Shown in pieces: positions 36,729 to 45,711 of a DNA stretch of 64,000 nt. Numbering within the stretch: position 1 is the stretch's first letter; every line of letters starts with the position of its first letter. This DNA comes from Pseudomonas sp. (lineage in GTDB: Bacteria; Pseudomonadota; Gammaproteobacteria; Pseudomonadales; Pseudomonadaceae). The stretch is from assembly GCF_030684895.1 (NCBI RefSeq), contig NZ_JAUXXP010000046.1, positions 124,001-188,000 of the forward strand, read 5' to 3'. The position numbers and the translations under genes were made by a program. The notes below the pieces were generated by a model, which was not told the DNA's origin, did no database searches, and saw only the letters and a list, made by a program, of their open reading frames with translations.

Positions 36729-36974
36729 TTAGGCCGCTTCGGTCACATTGAGAATGGTCAGCAGAACTTGCGCGTGTTCGGCGGCGTCGAGGCCTAGGCT
36801 GGTCAGGTAGCCGCCGTCGGGCTGGTTGATCAGACCTTTGTCGTGTAGGCGTTGGGCGGCGGCAATCGCCGAGGGGGCGGCAGTGTGGTGAACCTTGATT
36901 CCTTCCTGAGTGGTGCCCAGGTTATACAGCGCGAGGATTTCCAGTTCGGCAATCAGTTCGGGGGTAAAGGCCAT
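36729..36974 (-). CDS. TIGR02647 family protein
   Basis: An 81-residue protein with the family opening FTPELIAELEILALYNLGTTQEGIKVH. Conserved in Pseudomonas next to cyaA; function unknown. A GGAG site precedes the ATG. Confidence 0.85.
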   Translation of the reverse strand: MAFTPELIAELEILALYNLGTTQEGIKVHHTAAPSAIAAAQRLHDKGLINQPDGGYLTSLGLDAAEHAQVLLTILNVTEAA

Positions 36975-37151
36975 AAGTACTCCAGCTTCTTGTTTTAGTG
37001 AGCTGCGGCCGGCGGCGGCAGCACCCGCTGCGGTAAATCGGCTGAAACAACAGGCAGCCTGCGAAGGCAGTGTAGTGAAGCCCCAGGCAGTCTGCTGTGA
37101 CCTGATGCTGCCAGAAGTTGGCGCGTTGTGGGTTAAATTTTTCCGGGTGGT
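36975..37151. other. intergenic spacer, nothing specific seen
   Basis: About 177 bases between two small genes on the minus strand. No hairpin or operator was recognised. Confidence 0.3.
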
Positions 37152-37421
37152 TTACGGTGCCTGTTCGGGCAGCTCGGGCAAGGCGCGCAGGCCCTGCTCG
37201 TAGCGGGCAAGATCGAAGGGGCGGTCGTCGCGCAGCATGACGTCGATTTCATCGGCCAGCACCAGGGCCATCAGCTCGATAATCTCGTCGCGCTCGTAAC
37301 CGACCAGACTCAGCTTATTCAGTACAGCCTGGACGAAGGCTGGTTCGCCGGCTTCCAGCTGGTTTTCGATGGCCTGGATCAGGGTGTCCTGGGCGAAATC
37401 TTCGTCGTCTTGCTCGCTCAT
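37152..37421 (-). CDS. small acidic protein of unknown function
   Basis: An 89-residue, predominantly acidic helical protein (SEQDDEDFAQDTLIQAIENQ). Not recognised. The ATG at 37421 is used because a GGAG lies 6 bases upstream; a TTG four codons earlier is possible but less likely. It is 24 bases after the GNAT gene and probably in the same transcript. Confidence 0.75.
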   Translation of the reverse strand: MSEQDDEDFAQDTLIQAIENQLEAGEPAFVQAVLNKLSLVGYERDEIIELMALVLADEIDVMLRDDRPFDLARYEQGLRALPELPEQAP

Positions 37422-37445
37422 ATGCTGCTCCAAAAGAGTGCTGCT

Positions 37446-37925
37446 TCAGCCTTGGGCAAAATCCAGCAAGGCTTGGCCGGTCAGGCGGTAGGTGGTCCAT
37501 TCGTCCTGCGGGCGGGCGCCGAACGACTGGTAGAAATCAATGGCTGGCTGGTTCCAGTCCAGCACGGCCCACTCGAAACGGCCACAGCCTTTGGCCACGG
37601 CCAGCTGCGCGAGGTGACGCAGCAGGGCTTTGCCCGCGCCCACGCCGCGCTTTTCCGGGCTGACGTAGAGGTCTTCAAGGTACAGCCCGTGCTTGCCCAG
37701 CCAGGTCGAGTAATTGAAAAAGTACACGGCATAGCCAATCGGCTGGCCGTCATGCTCACAGATCAGCGCACGGGTGCTGCTCTCTGGGCCGAACAGGCTC
37801 GTCTCGATCCCAGCTACGTCGGTCTTCACCTCATGCTCGGCTTTCTCGTAGATCGCCAGGTCGGTGATAAAGCGCAGGATCAGGGCGGCGTCTTTGGCGG
37901 TTGCGGGGCGGATATTCAGGGACAT
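37446..37925 (-). CDS. GNAT family N-acetyltransferase
   Basis: A 160-residue acetyltransferase related to diamine acetyltransferases. It has the acetyl-CoA loop EDLYVSPEKRGVGAGKALL and the C-terminal VLDWNQPAIDFYQSFGA. It could acetylate polyamines or small amines; the substrate is unknown. Start at 37925 chosen because the fold begins MSLNIRPATAKDA; an in-frame ATG four codons upstream also exists. The AT-rich island starts immediately upstream. Confidence 0.88.
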   Translation of the reverse strand: MSLNIRPATAKDAALILRFITDLAIYEKAEHEVKTDVAGIETSLFGPESSTRALICEHDGQPIGYAVYFFNYSTWLGKHGLYLEDLYVSPEKRGVGAGKALLRHLAQLAVAKGCGRFEWAVLDWNQPAIDFYQSFGARPQDEWTTYRLTGQALLDFAQG

Positions 37926-38039
37926 GAAAAGTCTCATAGAAAGTGTTGGTTCAACCTTTGAGGTATATCAGCGTAATTAATTATGAGGTTGTCAAGTAAG
38001 TAAAGAGGGAAGTGCCTGCTTTGTAGGTTGCTAAGCCTT

Positions 38040-39005
38040 TCAAATATTTTGGTCTGGAAATATTTCAGTGATAGTAATGATCTCGCCATTATTATTTATG
38101 TAATGAGGCTGCGTTTTAATTTTCGCTGGCTTGTCAGAAATAAAAAACAAAATTGACTCTTTGGGGTTTGATGCTGCGGCATACTTGAGTGCTTGTTTTA
38201 TTGCCGCGTCACGTAACTTCCCTCTAACAGAAGATGATTTTATTTCAATTGTGATGGTGGTGGATAGTGTGCTGTCTAGTGCGATCATTAGGTCGGGATT
38301 AATAGTGGCTCCCGTGTGTGTCGCTATTTGGCAGTTTGTAGAAATAAAAAGTGACGGATCGTTTTCTCTTAAGAACTGAGCAAGCGCCTCGGTGTATATG
38401 TCTTCTGTTAGTGCTACTTCCGCTGGCTTTATGTCTGGTTTCTTTGATTGTGAAAATGCGGCTATTAAAGAAATTATTTTTTCTTGAAATGGTAGGTTTG
38501 AGTAATCGGGGTGTTCTTCAGTCCAAGTTTTGATGCGGAGGGTTTTGTTATCTAGACTTGAGGGCAGATTTTTGTGGACAATAATTTGGTCAATAAGAAT
38601 GGTTGCGAATGCTGATACAGATATTATCGCAAGAACGGCTTCTTGCTCGCTGAAGAATAGCTCATGTTCATGAGTGGAGGGGTTTCGCCAGTCTGTTCTA
38701 TACCGCTTCATTAAGTCGACGACCCGAGGTCTCAGTAGGTTGTTGCTCTCAAGGTGTTTTTCGATGTCGATTAGGTTTTTATTTGTTGGGTTTTTGGTTG
38801 TTATTATTCGATAAGCTTCTTTGAGGCAGCCTTCGTAAACATGGTTTGTTCTGTAGATCACATCAGTGAAGCAGGCAGGTTTCTCTCGCCCAAGTTGAAG
38901 CAGTTGTTCTGCTTGCTCAAGGTGTTGGATTACTGCAGATAAACCCACGCGCTCACTTTCGTCTAAGCGTGAATGCTTTTCCTTTATTTCTGCTAGAAGA
39001 TCCAT
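38040..39005 (-). CDS. putative HEPN and PD-(D/E)XK nuclease protein, possible defence gene
   Basis: A 321-residue orphan protein. The helical N-terminal half (about 1-145) contains YRTDWRNPSTHEHE: Arg107-Asn108-X3-His112 matches the RNxxxH catalytic motif of HEPN ribonucleases. The C-terminal half (about 195-321) has a PD-(D/E)XK-like pattern: Pro237-Asp238, then Glu254-Ile-Lys256 in TITIEIKSSS, then Gln271 in KQALKYAAA. That would be an RNA-targeting and a nuclease-like domain in one chain, a combination typical of abortive-infection proteins; the function is inferred. Base composition is near 40% GC by eye against over 60% around it, and the protein is rich in Ile, Asn and Lys, so it was probably acquired by transfer. 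No strong ribosome site is seen before the ATG at 39005. Confidence 0.8.
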   Translation of the reverse strand: MDLLAEIKEKHSRLDESERVGLSAVIQHLEQAEQLLQLGREKPACFTDVIYRTNHVYEGCLKEAYRIITTKNPTNKNLIDIEKHLESNNLLRPRVVDLMKRYRTDWRNPSTHEHELFFSEQEAVLAIISVSAFATILIDQIIVHKNLPSSLDNKTLRIKTWTEEHPDYSNLPFQEKIISLIAAFSQSKKPDIKPAEVALTEDIYTEALAQFLRENDPSLFISTNCQIATHTGATINPDLMIALDSTLSTTITIEIKSSSVRGKLRDAAIKQALKYAAASNPKESILFFISDKPAKIKTQPHYINNNGEIITITEIFPDQNI

Positions 39006-39026
39006 TTGTGTAAGTCTGCTTTAGGT

Positions 39027-39051
39027 GGGCAGCCAGCTGAACTGGCAGCCC
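39027..39051. other. hairpin between argH and the AT-rich gene
   Basis: GGGCAGCCAG and CTGGCAGCCC flank CTGAA (9 of 10 paired). No T-run follows on either strand, so it is a weak terminator candidate or remnant of the junction where the AT-rich gene joined. Confidence 0.4.
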
Positions 39052-39064
39052 TGTACTCGTATTT

Positions 39065-40462
39065 TTAAGAGCGCTCGCTCAATAGCAATTTTCCGCGTTT
39101 GACAGCCGCACGCACCTGATTCGGTGCGGTGCCGCCGATATGATCGCGGGCGTTGACCGAGCCTTCCAGGGTCAGCACGGCAAACACGTCTTGCTCGATC
39201 TGCTCGCTGAACTGGCGCAGTTCGTCCAGGCTCATCTCGGCCAGATCCTTGCCGGACTCGACGCCGTATTTCACCGCATGACCGACGATTTCGTGGCAAT
39301 CGCGGAACGGCAGGCCCTTGCGCACCAGGTAGTCGGCCAGGTCAGTGGCGGTGGAGAAGCCGCGCAGCGCCGCTTCACGCATGATGGCGTGCTTGGGCTT
39401 GATCGCCGGGATCATGTCGGCAAAGGCGCGCAGTGAGTCACGCAGGGTGTCGGCGGCGTCGAACAGCGGCTCTTTGTCTTCCTGGTTGTCCTTGTTGTAG
39501 GCCAGCGGCTGGCCTTTCATCAGGGTCAGCAGGCCCATCAGCGCGCCGAATACCCGGCCAGTCTTGCCACGTACCAGCTCGGGTACGTCGGGGTTTTTCT
39601 TCTGCGGCATGATCGAGCTGCCCGTGCAGAAGCGATCCGGCAGGTCGATAAACTGGAACTGCGCGCTGGTCCACAGCACCAGCTCTTCGGAGAAACGCGA
39701 CAGGTGCATCATGGCAATCGAGGCGGCGGCGCAGAATTCGATGGCGAAATCGCGATCCGACACGCCATCCAGCGAGTTGCCGCCAACGGCGTCGAAACCG
39801 AGCAACTGAGCAGTGACTTCGCGCTGAATCGGGTAAGTCGTGCCGGCCAGCGCCGCCGAGCCCAGCGGCATGCGGTTGGTGCGCTTGCGGCAATCCACCA
39901 AACGCTCGTAATCGCGACTAAGCATCTCGAACCAGGCCAGCAGGTGGTGGCCGAAGGTTACTGGCTGCGCAGTTTGCAGATGGGTGAAGCCGGGCATGAT
40001 GGTTTCCGCCTCACGCTCGGCCTGTTCCAGCAGGCCCTGCTGCAGGCGGGTGATTTCGGCGAGGATCAGGTCGATCTCGTCGCGCAGCCACAGGCGGATA
40101 TCGGTAGCCACCTGATCGTTACGGCTACGCCCGGTATGCAGCTTCTTGCCGGTGACGCCGATGCGGTCGGTCAGGCGTGCTTCGATGTTCATGTGCACGT
40201 CTTCCAGATCGACGCGCCAGTCGAACTGGCCGGCTTCGATCTCGCTCTGAATCTGCGTCAGGCCGGCGATGATGCTATCGCGCTCAGCGTCTGTCAGAAC
40301 GCCGACCTTGGCCAGCATGGTGGCGTGGGCGATGGAGCCCATGATGTCGTGGCGATACAGGCGCTTGTCGAATTCGACGGAGGCGGTAAAGCGGGCAACA
40401 AAGGCATCGACTGGCTCGCTGAAGCGGCCGCCCCAGGATTGGTTGGTTTTTTCAGTGCTCAT
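39065..40462 (-). CDS. argH: argininosuccinate lyase
   Basis: A 465-residue enzyme of the fumarase/aspartase superfamily that splits argininosuccinate into arginine and fumarate. The signature is [12 protein letters not shown]; the opening [16 protein letters not shown] and [13 protein letters not shown] are intact. It is divergent from algZ across about 250 bases, as in P. aeruginosa. Confidence 0.97.
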   Translation of the reverse strand: MSTEKTNQSWGGRFSEPVDAFVARFTASVEFDKRLYRHDIMGSIAHATMLAKVGVLTDAERDSIIAGLTQIQSEIEAGQFDWRVDLEDVHMNIEARLTDRIGVTGKKLHTGRSRNDQVATDIRLWLRDEIDLILAEITRLQQGLLEQAEREAETIMPGFTHLQTAQPVTFGHHLLAWFEMLSRDYERLVDCRKRTNRMPLGSAALAGTTYPIQREVTAQLLGFDAVGGNSLDGVSDRDFAIEFCAAASIAMMHLSRFSEELVLWTSAQFQFIDLPDRFCTGSSIMPQKKNPDVPELVRGKTGRVFGALMGLLTLMKGQPLAYNKDNQEDKEPLFDAADTLRDSLRAFADMIPAIKPKHAIMREAALRGFSTATDLADYLVRKGLPFRDCHEIVGHAVKYGVESGKDLAEMSLDELRQFSEQIEQDVFAVLTLEGSVNARDHIGGTAPNQVRAAVKRGKLLLSERS

Positions 40463-40715
40463 GGGCTTCGCTCGGCTGGTGCGCTAAACAGGCTGGCCGC
40501 GCTGGGGCGGCCGGCAAGACGGAAAAGTGCGCCGATAATAACAGGCTGGCCGGTAAATTCGCCGCGTCGCGTTGTCGGCGGTCACAGCTAGGCTGCAGTA
40601 GAGCAATGTTGCGCCGTTCACAGTTTTAGCGTGGCGGGCGCATTTCGGTGCTTTATTTTGCCCGGTCGCAGCTGTCTATCTTGCTGCTGGCGCGGCTCAC
40701 GCGGAAACTGCGGCG

Positions 40716-41798
40716 ATGAAAATAAAAAGCGCTTTATCAGAAAAACAACCACCACTGGTCGATGACTTCTTTGTGCCCGAGCTTTGCCAGCCAGAAGCCC
40801 TGCTGAGCATGGTGCTGCTGGCCGAGTTGCTGGTGCTGGTGCTGGTGTTGTCCGAGCCGATGCTGCCGGGCTTCGATTGGGTGCGCCTGGCGCTGACTTC
40901 ACTGTTTGTGCAGTGGATCGTGCTGCTCTCGGCCGCCGTGCTGTGCCGCCTGCGCCCGTTGATGGCGCGCATGCCCGCAGCCACGGCCGGCGCCCTGTGC
41001 TGCGTGATTGTGGTTACCTTGAGCCTGATCTGTACCGCCGTGGCGGATTACTACGAGCTGGGCGGACCACTGCCGCGCACCGGCGAGGTCAATCTGTACC
41101 TGCGCCATGCCTTGATCAGCCTCATCATGTCGGCGCTGCTGCTGCGCTATTTCTACCTGCAGAGCCAATGGCGCAAGCAGGAGCAGGCCGAGCTGCGCGC
41201 GCGTATCGAATCGCTGCAGGCGCGGATTCGTCCGCACTTTCTGTTCAACAGTTTGAACAGTATCGCCAGCCTGGTGGTGATCGACCCGTACAAGGCCGAG
41301 CAGGCGGTGCTGGACCTCTCCGATCTGTTCCGCGCTAGCCTGGCCAAGCCCGGCAGCCTGGTGCCCTGGCGCGAGGAGCTGGAGCTGGCACAACGATATT
41401 TGTCGATTGAGCGCTATCGGCTCGGCGAGCGTCTACAGTTGCAGTGGGAGATCGTCGATGTGCCGGACGATTTACCAATTCCACAATTGACGCTGCAGCC
41501 CTTACTGGAAAACGCCTTGATCTACGGCATTGCGCCGCGTATCGAGGGCGGTTTGGTGCGGGTCGAGGCGAGTTATCACGAGGGGGTATTCCAGCTGTGC
41601 GTGAGCAATCCATACGAACAACTAGGCGAGCAGCCGCCATCACGCGGCACGCATCAGGCGCTGACCAATATCGATGCGCGGCTGGTGGCACTTTTCGGGC
41701 CGCGGGCCAGTCTCAGCGTAGAGCGCCGTGACGGACGCCACTTCACTTGTCTACGCTATCCTTGTGCGAGACCCAAGCAGGAAGCCCGTGCATTATGA
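40716..41798 (+). CDS. algZ: LytS-type sensor histidine kinase AlgZ/FimS
   Basis: A 360-residue membrane kinase-like protein. Four to six transmembrane helices are at about 28-155. The His_kinase domain has RPHFLFNSLNSIASL (phospho-acceptor His in PHFLFN) and an N-box-like LTLQPLLENALIYGI. It lacks a full classical ATPase, as the AlgZ family does. It pairs with AlgR to control alginate, type IV pili and virulence. Its stop codon overlaps the algR start (ATGA). Confidence 0.94.
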   Translation: MKIKSALSEKQPPLVDDFFVPELCQPEALLSMVLLAELLVLVLVLSEPMLPGFDWVRLALTSLFVQWIVLLSAAVLCRLRPLMARMPAATAGALCCVIVVTLSLICTAVADYYELGGPLPRTGEVNLYLRHALISLIMSALLLRYFYLQSQWRKQEQAELRARIESLQARIRPHFLFNSLNSIASLVVIDPYKAEQAVLDLSDLFRASLAKPGSLVPWREELELAQRYLSIERYRLGERLQLQWEIVDVPDDLPIPQLTLQPLLENALIYGIAPRIEGGLVRVEASYHEGVFQLCVSNPYEQLGEQPPSRGTHQALTNIDARLVALFGPRASLSVERRDGRHFTCLRYPCARPKQEARAL

Positions 41799-42541
41799 AT
41801 GTCCTGATTGTCGATGATGAACCCCTGGCCCGTGAGCGCCTGAGCCGCATGGTGGGCGAACTCGATGGCTATCGCGTGCTTGAACCCGCAGCCTGCAATG
41901 GCGAGGAGGCCCTGAGCCTGATCGACAGCCTGAAGCCGGATGTGGTCTTGCTGGATATCCGCATGCCCGGCCTGGATGGCCTGCAGGTGGCGGCCAGGCT
42001 GTGTGAGCGCGAAGCGCCGCCAGCCGTGATTTTCTGTACCGCCCATGATGAATTTGCCCTGGAAGCCTTTCAGGTCAGCGCCGTGGGTTATCTGGTCAAG
42101 CCGGTGCGCGCGGAAAGCCTTAGCGAAGCGCTGAAGAAAGCCGAGCGGCCTAACCGCGTACAACTGGCCGCCCTGACCCGTCCGGCGGTAGACAGCGGTG
42201 GCGGACCACGCAGTCATATCAGTGCCCGAACCCGTAAAGGCATCGAGCTGATTCCGCTGGATCAGGTGATTTACTTTATTGCCGACCACAAATACGTGAC
42301 CCTGCGTCACGCGGGCGGCGAAGTGCTGCTGGATGAGCCGCTGAAAGCCCTGGAAGACGAATTTGGTGATCGCTTTGTACGTATCCACCGCAATGCTCTG
42401 GTGGCCCGTGAACGTATCGAGCGCCTGCAACGCACGCCGCTTGGGCATTTTCAGCTGTTCCTCAAGGGCATGAACGAGGAAGCGCTGATTGTCAGCCGCC
42501 GGCATGTTGCCGGGGTGCGCAAGTTGATGCACAACCTTTAG
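41795..42541 (+). CDS. algR: LytTR response regulator AlgR
   Basis: A 248-residue regulator. The receiver domain (1-120) has the phosphorylation site Asp54 in VVLLDIRMPG. The LytTR DNA-binding domain (about 140-248) contains HKYVTLRHAGGEVLLDEPLK and FVRIHRNALVARERIERLQR. It controls alginate, twitching motility and cyanide synthesis genes. The true start is the ATGA overlap with algZ at 41795. Its stop codon lies at the edge of the dispersed repeat. Confidence 0.97.
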   Translation: MNVLIVDDEPLARERLSRMVGELDGYRVLEPAACNGEEALSLIDSLKPDVVLLDIRMPGLDGLQVAARLCEREAPPAVIFCTAHDEFALEAFQVSAVGYLVKPVRAESLSEALKKAERPNRVQLAALTRPAVDSGGGPRSHISARTRKGIELIPLDQVIYFIADHKYVTLRHAGGEVLLDEPLKALEDEFGDRFVRIHRNALVARERIERLQRTPLGHFQLFLKGMNEEALIVSRRHVAGVRKLMHNL

Positions 42542-42699
42542 CGTTCTGGCTGGATCTGCTGCGCGTCGGCGATCCTGCGTTGGAAACAGGCCGGGACGCG
42601 GCGTCTCGGAATGCTCATTTACAACAGTAAACTCCGCTTCCTCGCCTGTTTCCGCCTTGTCTCACTCTAGCTCGCGAGATCCGATACTGGTTGCTAAGG
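42539..42699. repeat. dispersed intergenic repeat, copy 2 (inverted relative to copy 1)
   Basis: The reverse complement of this element shares long blocks with 9413-9579 (GATCTCGCGAGCTAGAG, GGCGAGGAAGCGGAGTTTAC, AAATGAGCATTCCGAG, GCCGACGCGCAGCAGATC). The outer ends have TTAGC...GATCT in both arms. It fills most of the gap between algR and hemC and begins at the algR stop codon. Confidence 0.75.
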
Positions 42700-42778
42700 A
42701 GCTTTAGCAGCTAGGGTCGCAGGCCTGATGCGGGCCAGCCTGTTATTATCCCCGGCAGTTCGTTTTCTGGAATTGCCC

Positions 42779-43717
42779 ATGTCTCGCGAAATCCGCATCG
42801 CCACCCGTAAAAGTGCCCTGGCCCTGTGGCAGGCCGAACACGTCAAAGCCCGTCTGGAGCAGGCGCACCCTGGCCTCAAGGTCAGCCTGGTGCCCATGGT
42901 CAGCCGTGGCGACAAACTGCTCGACGCGCCGCTGGCGAAGATTGGCGGCAAGGGTCTGTTCGTCAAAGAGCTGGAAACCGCGATGCTGGAAAATCAGGCC
43001 GACATCGCCGTGCATTCGATGAAGGATGTGCCGATGGACTTCCCCCAAGGCCTGGGTCTGTACTGCATCTGCGAGCGCGAAGACCCGCGCGATGCTTTCG
43101 TTTCCAACACCTACACCAGCCTCGACGCGTTGCCGGCTGGCAGTGTGGTCGGCACCTCCAGCCTGCGCCGTCAGGCCCAGCTGCTGGCGCGTCGTCCGGA
43201 TCTAAAAATCCAGTTTCTGCGTGGCAACGTCAATACCCGTTTGGCCAAGCTGGATGCCGGCGAGTACGACGCCATCATCCTCGCCGCTGCCGGGCTGATT
43301 CGCTTGGGCTTTGCAGAGCGTATTCGTTCTTCGATCAGCGCTGAAGACAGCTTGCCCGCTGGCGGTCAGGGCGCGGTGGGCATCGAATGCCGCACGGCTG
43401 ACAGCGAAATCCACGCCCTGCTGGCGCCTCTGCATCACCGTGATACCGCGCTGCGGGTGACCGCCGAGCGCGCGTTGAACAAGCACCTGAATGGCGGCTG
43501 CCAAGTGCCGATTGCCTGCTACGCGGTGCTCGAAGGCGAGCAGCTGTGGTTGCGCGGGCTGGTCGGTCAGCCGGATGGCGGTTTGCTGCTGCGGGCGGAA
43601 AGCCGTGCTCCGCTAGCGCAAGCCGAGCAACTCGGTGTGCAGGTGGCTGAAGCGCTGCTGGCCCAGGGCGCTGCGGCTATTTTGCAAGCCGTCTATGGCG
43701 AGGCCGCCGCCGAGTGA
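42779..43717 (+). CDS. hemC: hydroxymethylbilane synthase
   Basis: A 312-residue porphobilinogen deaminase that joins four porphobilinogens into hydroxymethylbilane, using a dipyrromethane cofactor on the Cys in [13 protein letters not shown]. The opening [20 protein letters not shown] is intact, as is [10 protein letters not shown]-like [14 protein letters not shown]. Start 42779 is set by a TGGAA site and family length. The stop overlaps the hemD start by 4 bases. Confidence 0.97.
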   Translation: MSREIRIATRKSALALWQAEHVKARLEQAHPGLKVSLVPMVSRGDKLLDAPLAKIGGKGLFVKELETAMLENQADIAVHSMKDVPMDFPQGLGLYCICEREDPRDAFVSNTYTSLDALPAGSVVGTSSLRRQAQLLARRPDLKIQFLRGNVNTRLAKLDAGEYDAIILAAAGLIRLGFAERIRSSISAEDSLPAGGQGAVGIECRTADSEIHALLAPLHHRDTALRVTAERALNKHLNGGCQVPIACYAVLEGEQLWLRGLVGQPDGGLLLRAESRAPLAQAEQLGVQVAEALLAQGAAAILQAVYGEAAAE

Positions 43718-45711
43718 GTGGTTGGCGTTTGCTGCTGACGCGACCGGCCCAGGAGTCGGCCGCGCTGGCGGCAACCTTGGCTGGGCAGGGCATCTATAGC
43801 AGTAGCTTGCCGTTGTTGGCCATTGAGGCGCTGAGCGAGAGTACCGAACAACGCGCCACGCTGGCCGATCTGCCCCGCTACAGCGCGGTGATCGTGGTGA
43901 GCAAACCGGCGGCGCGGTTGGGGCTCGATCTGCTGGATCGATATCAACTGCCAGTGCCTGCAGAGCAGCCCTGGTTCAGCGTCGGTGCGGCCACGGCGCA
44001 GATTCTTCGTGAACACGGCCTGCAGGTGCATTACCCCGAACAGGCCGATGACAGCGAGGCGCTGCTCGCCCTGCCACAGTTGCAGCAGGCACTGACGGCC
44101 GCTACCAATCCGCAGGTATTGATCCTGCGTGGCGAGGGTGGCCGAGAGTTACTGGCCGAGCGCTTGCGCGGCCAAGGCGTGCAGGTGGACTATCTGCCAC
44201 TGTATCGCCGGGTGCTGCCGGATTACCCGTCCGCGGCGCTGATCGAGCGGGTTCAGTCTGAACGCCTGAACGCTCTGGTGGTCAGCAGTGGGCAGGGCTT
44301 TGTGCATTTGCGCGAGCTTGCCGCTGACGCCTGGGCCGAACTGGCCCGGCTACCCTTGTTTGTACCCAGCCCGCGAGTTGCCGAGATGGCCCGTGCGGCG
44401 GGTGCACAATTTGTTGTGGACTGCCGTGGTGCGAGTGCCGCGGCGTTGCTGGCAGCCTTGCAGGCGCAACCTGCCCCGATCTCTGACGCAAAGGATGGAT
44501 ACGTGAGCGAAGCAACTACCCCGAAAGAGCAAGCCCCGCAGGGTCACGAGGTGAAACAACAGCAGCCGGCGCCGCTGGATACCGCCGCTGCGAAGCCGGT
44601 TACGCCAGCACCTGCTGTGGGCAAGCCGGCCTCGCGTGGCAACGGCCTGGCGCTGCTGGCCTTGTTGGTTGCGGCGGCCGGCGCTGGCGCCGGTGGTTGG
44701 GGGCTTTGGCAGTTGCAGGCGCTGGACGCTCGCGAGCAACAACAGTTGGGCCTGCTGCAGGAGGCGCGTAATGACGCGCAAAGTCTGGCGCAGACGGGCA
44801 AGAAATTAGAGGCGCGACTGGATGAGTTGCCAAGTGTCGCGGAGCTGGAAACCCGTCGCCGTCTGCTGACCCAGCTGCAGGGCGATCAGCAATTGCTCAA
44901 TCAGCGCCTGGAAACCGTACTCGGTGCCAGTCGCCAGGATTGGCGCCTGGCCGAGGCTGAGCACCTGCTGCGGCTGGCCAGCCTGCGCCTGTCCGCGTTG
45001 CAGGACATCAACAGCGCCACTGCGCTGGTGCAGGCCGCCGATGAAATCCTCCATGAGCAGGATGATCCCGCCGCCTTCGCCGCCCGCGAGCAATTGGCCA
45101 AGAGCCTGCAAGCGCTGCGCTCCACCGCCAACCCGGATCGTACCGGGTTGTTTCTGCAACTCGGCGCATTGCGCGAGCAGGTGGCGCAACTCAATGCCCT
45201 GGCCCCGAGCTTCAGCGGCGAGGGTGGTGTGCTCAGCGAGCTGGCTGCTGAGGGTGTGATGGAGCCGCAGTGGTGGCAGCGTGCCCTGCAGACCTTGTCG
45301 GAATACTTCCGCATCGACTTCAACGCCGACCGTAATATCCGCCCGATGCTCGCCGGTCAGAGCCTGACCCAGGTGCGCCTGGCCCTCAGCCTGGCGCTGG
45401 AGCAGGCGCAATGGGGCGCCTTGCACGGCCAGACGGCGGTGTACCAGCAGGCCCTGCAACAGGCGCGTGAAGTGCTGGATGCGCACTTCGATGTGGACAA
45501 TCCCAATAGCCGCGCTCTGCGCGCGCGCATTGATGAGCTGGCCGAGCGGCCGATCGCAGTGACGCCGCCGGACCTTAGTCCGACGCTGAATGCCGTGCAG
45601 GCCTATATCCAGGCCAAGCAGGCGGCGCGCAGCCAGCAGCAGGTCGAGGCTGAGCCCGCTGCTGCGACTGCCGATGATGTCGAGGCGCAACTGCAGGAGG
45701 AACTGCAATGA
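43714..45711 (+). CDS. hemD-hemX: fused uroporphyrinogen-III synthase / HemX membrane protein
   Basis: A 665-residue in-frame fusion. Residues 1-255 are HemD ([19 protein letters not shown]... [11 protein letters not shown]), which cyclises hydroxymethylbilane to uroporphyrinogen III. Residues from 264 on are HemX: a proline/alanine-rich linker, one membrane helix (about 310-332, [20 protein letters not shown]) and a coiled-coil/DUF513 periplasmic part. In P. aeruginosa the two are separate genes, as I recall. Here a GTG at 44503, preceded by AAAGGA at a 7-base distance, sits exactly at the junction, so HemX might also be made separately. Fused versions are known in other bacteria. Confidence 0.88.
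   Translation: MSGWRLLLTRPAQESAALAATLAGQGIYSSSLPLLAIEALSESTEQRATLADLPRYSAVIVVSKPAARLGLDLLDRYQLPVPAEQPWFSVGAATAQILREHGLQVHYPEQADDSEALLALPQLQQALTAATNPQVLILRGEGGRELLAERLRGQGVQVDYLPLYRRVLPDYPSAALIERVQSERLNALVVSSGQGFVHLRELAADAWAELARLPLFVPSPRVAEMARAAGAQFVVDCRGASAAALLAALQAQPAPISDAKDGYVSEATTPKEQAPQGHEVKQQQPAPLDTAAAKPVTPAPAVGKPASRGNGLALLALLVAAAGAGAGGWGLWQLQALDAREQQQLGLLQEARNDAQSLAQTGKKLEARLDELPSVAELETRRRLLTQLQGDQQLLNQRLETVLGASRQDWRLAEAEHLLRLASLRLSALQDINSATALVQAADEILHEQDDPAAFAAREQLAKSLQALRSTANPDRTGLFLQLGALREQVAQLNALAPSFSGEGGVLSELAAEGVMEPQWWQRALQTLSEYFRIDFNADRNIRPMLAGQSLTQVRLALSLALEQAQWGALHGQTAVYQQALQQAREVLDAHFDVDNPNSRALRARIDELAERPIAVTPPDLSPTLNAVQAYIQAKQAARSQQQVEAEPAAATADDVEAQLQEELQ

Noticed and set aside
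38131-38533. Two short plus-strand frames inside the AT-rich island
   Set aside because: They overlap the HEPN/PD-(D/E)XK gene in antisense and have no ribosome site or recognisable domain.
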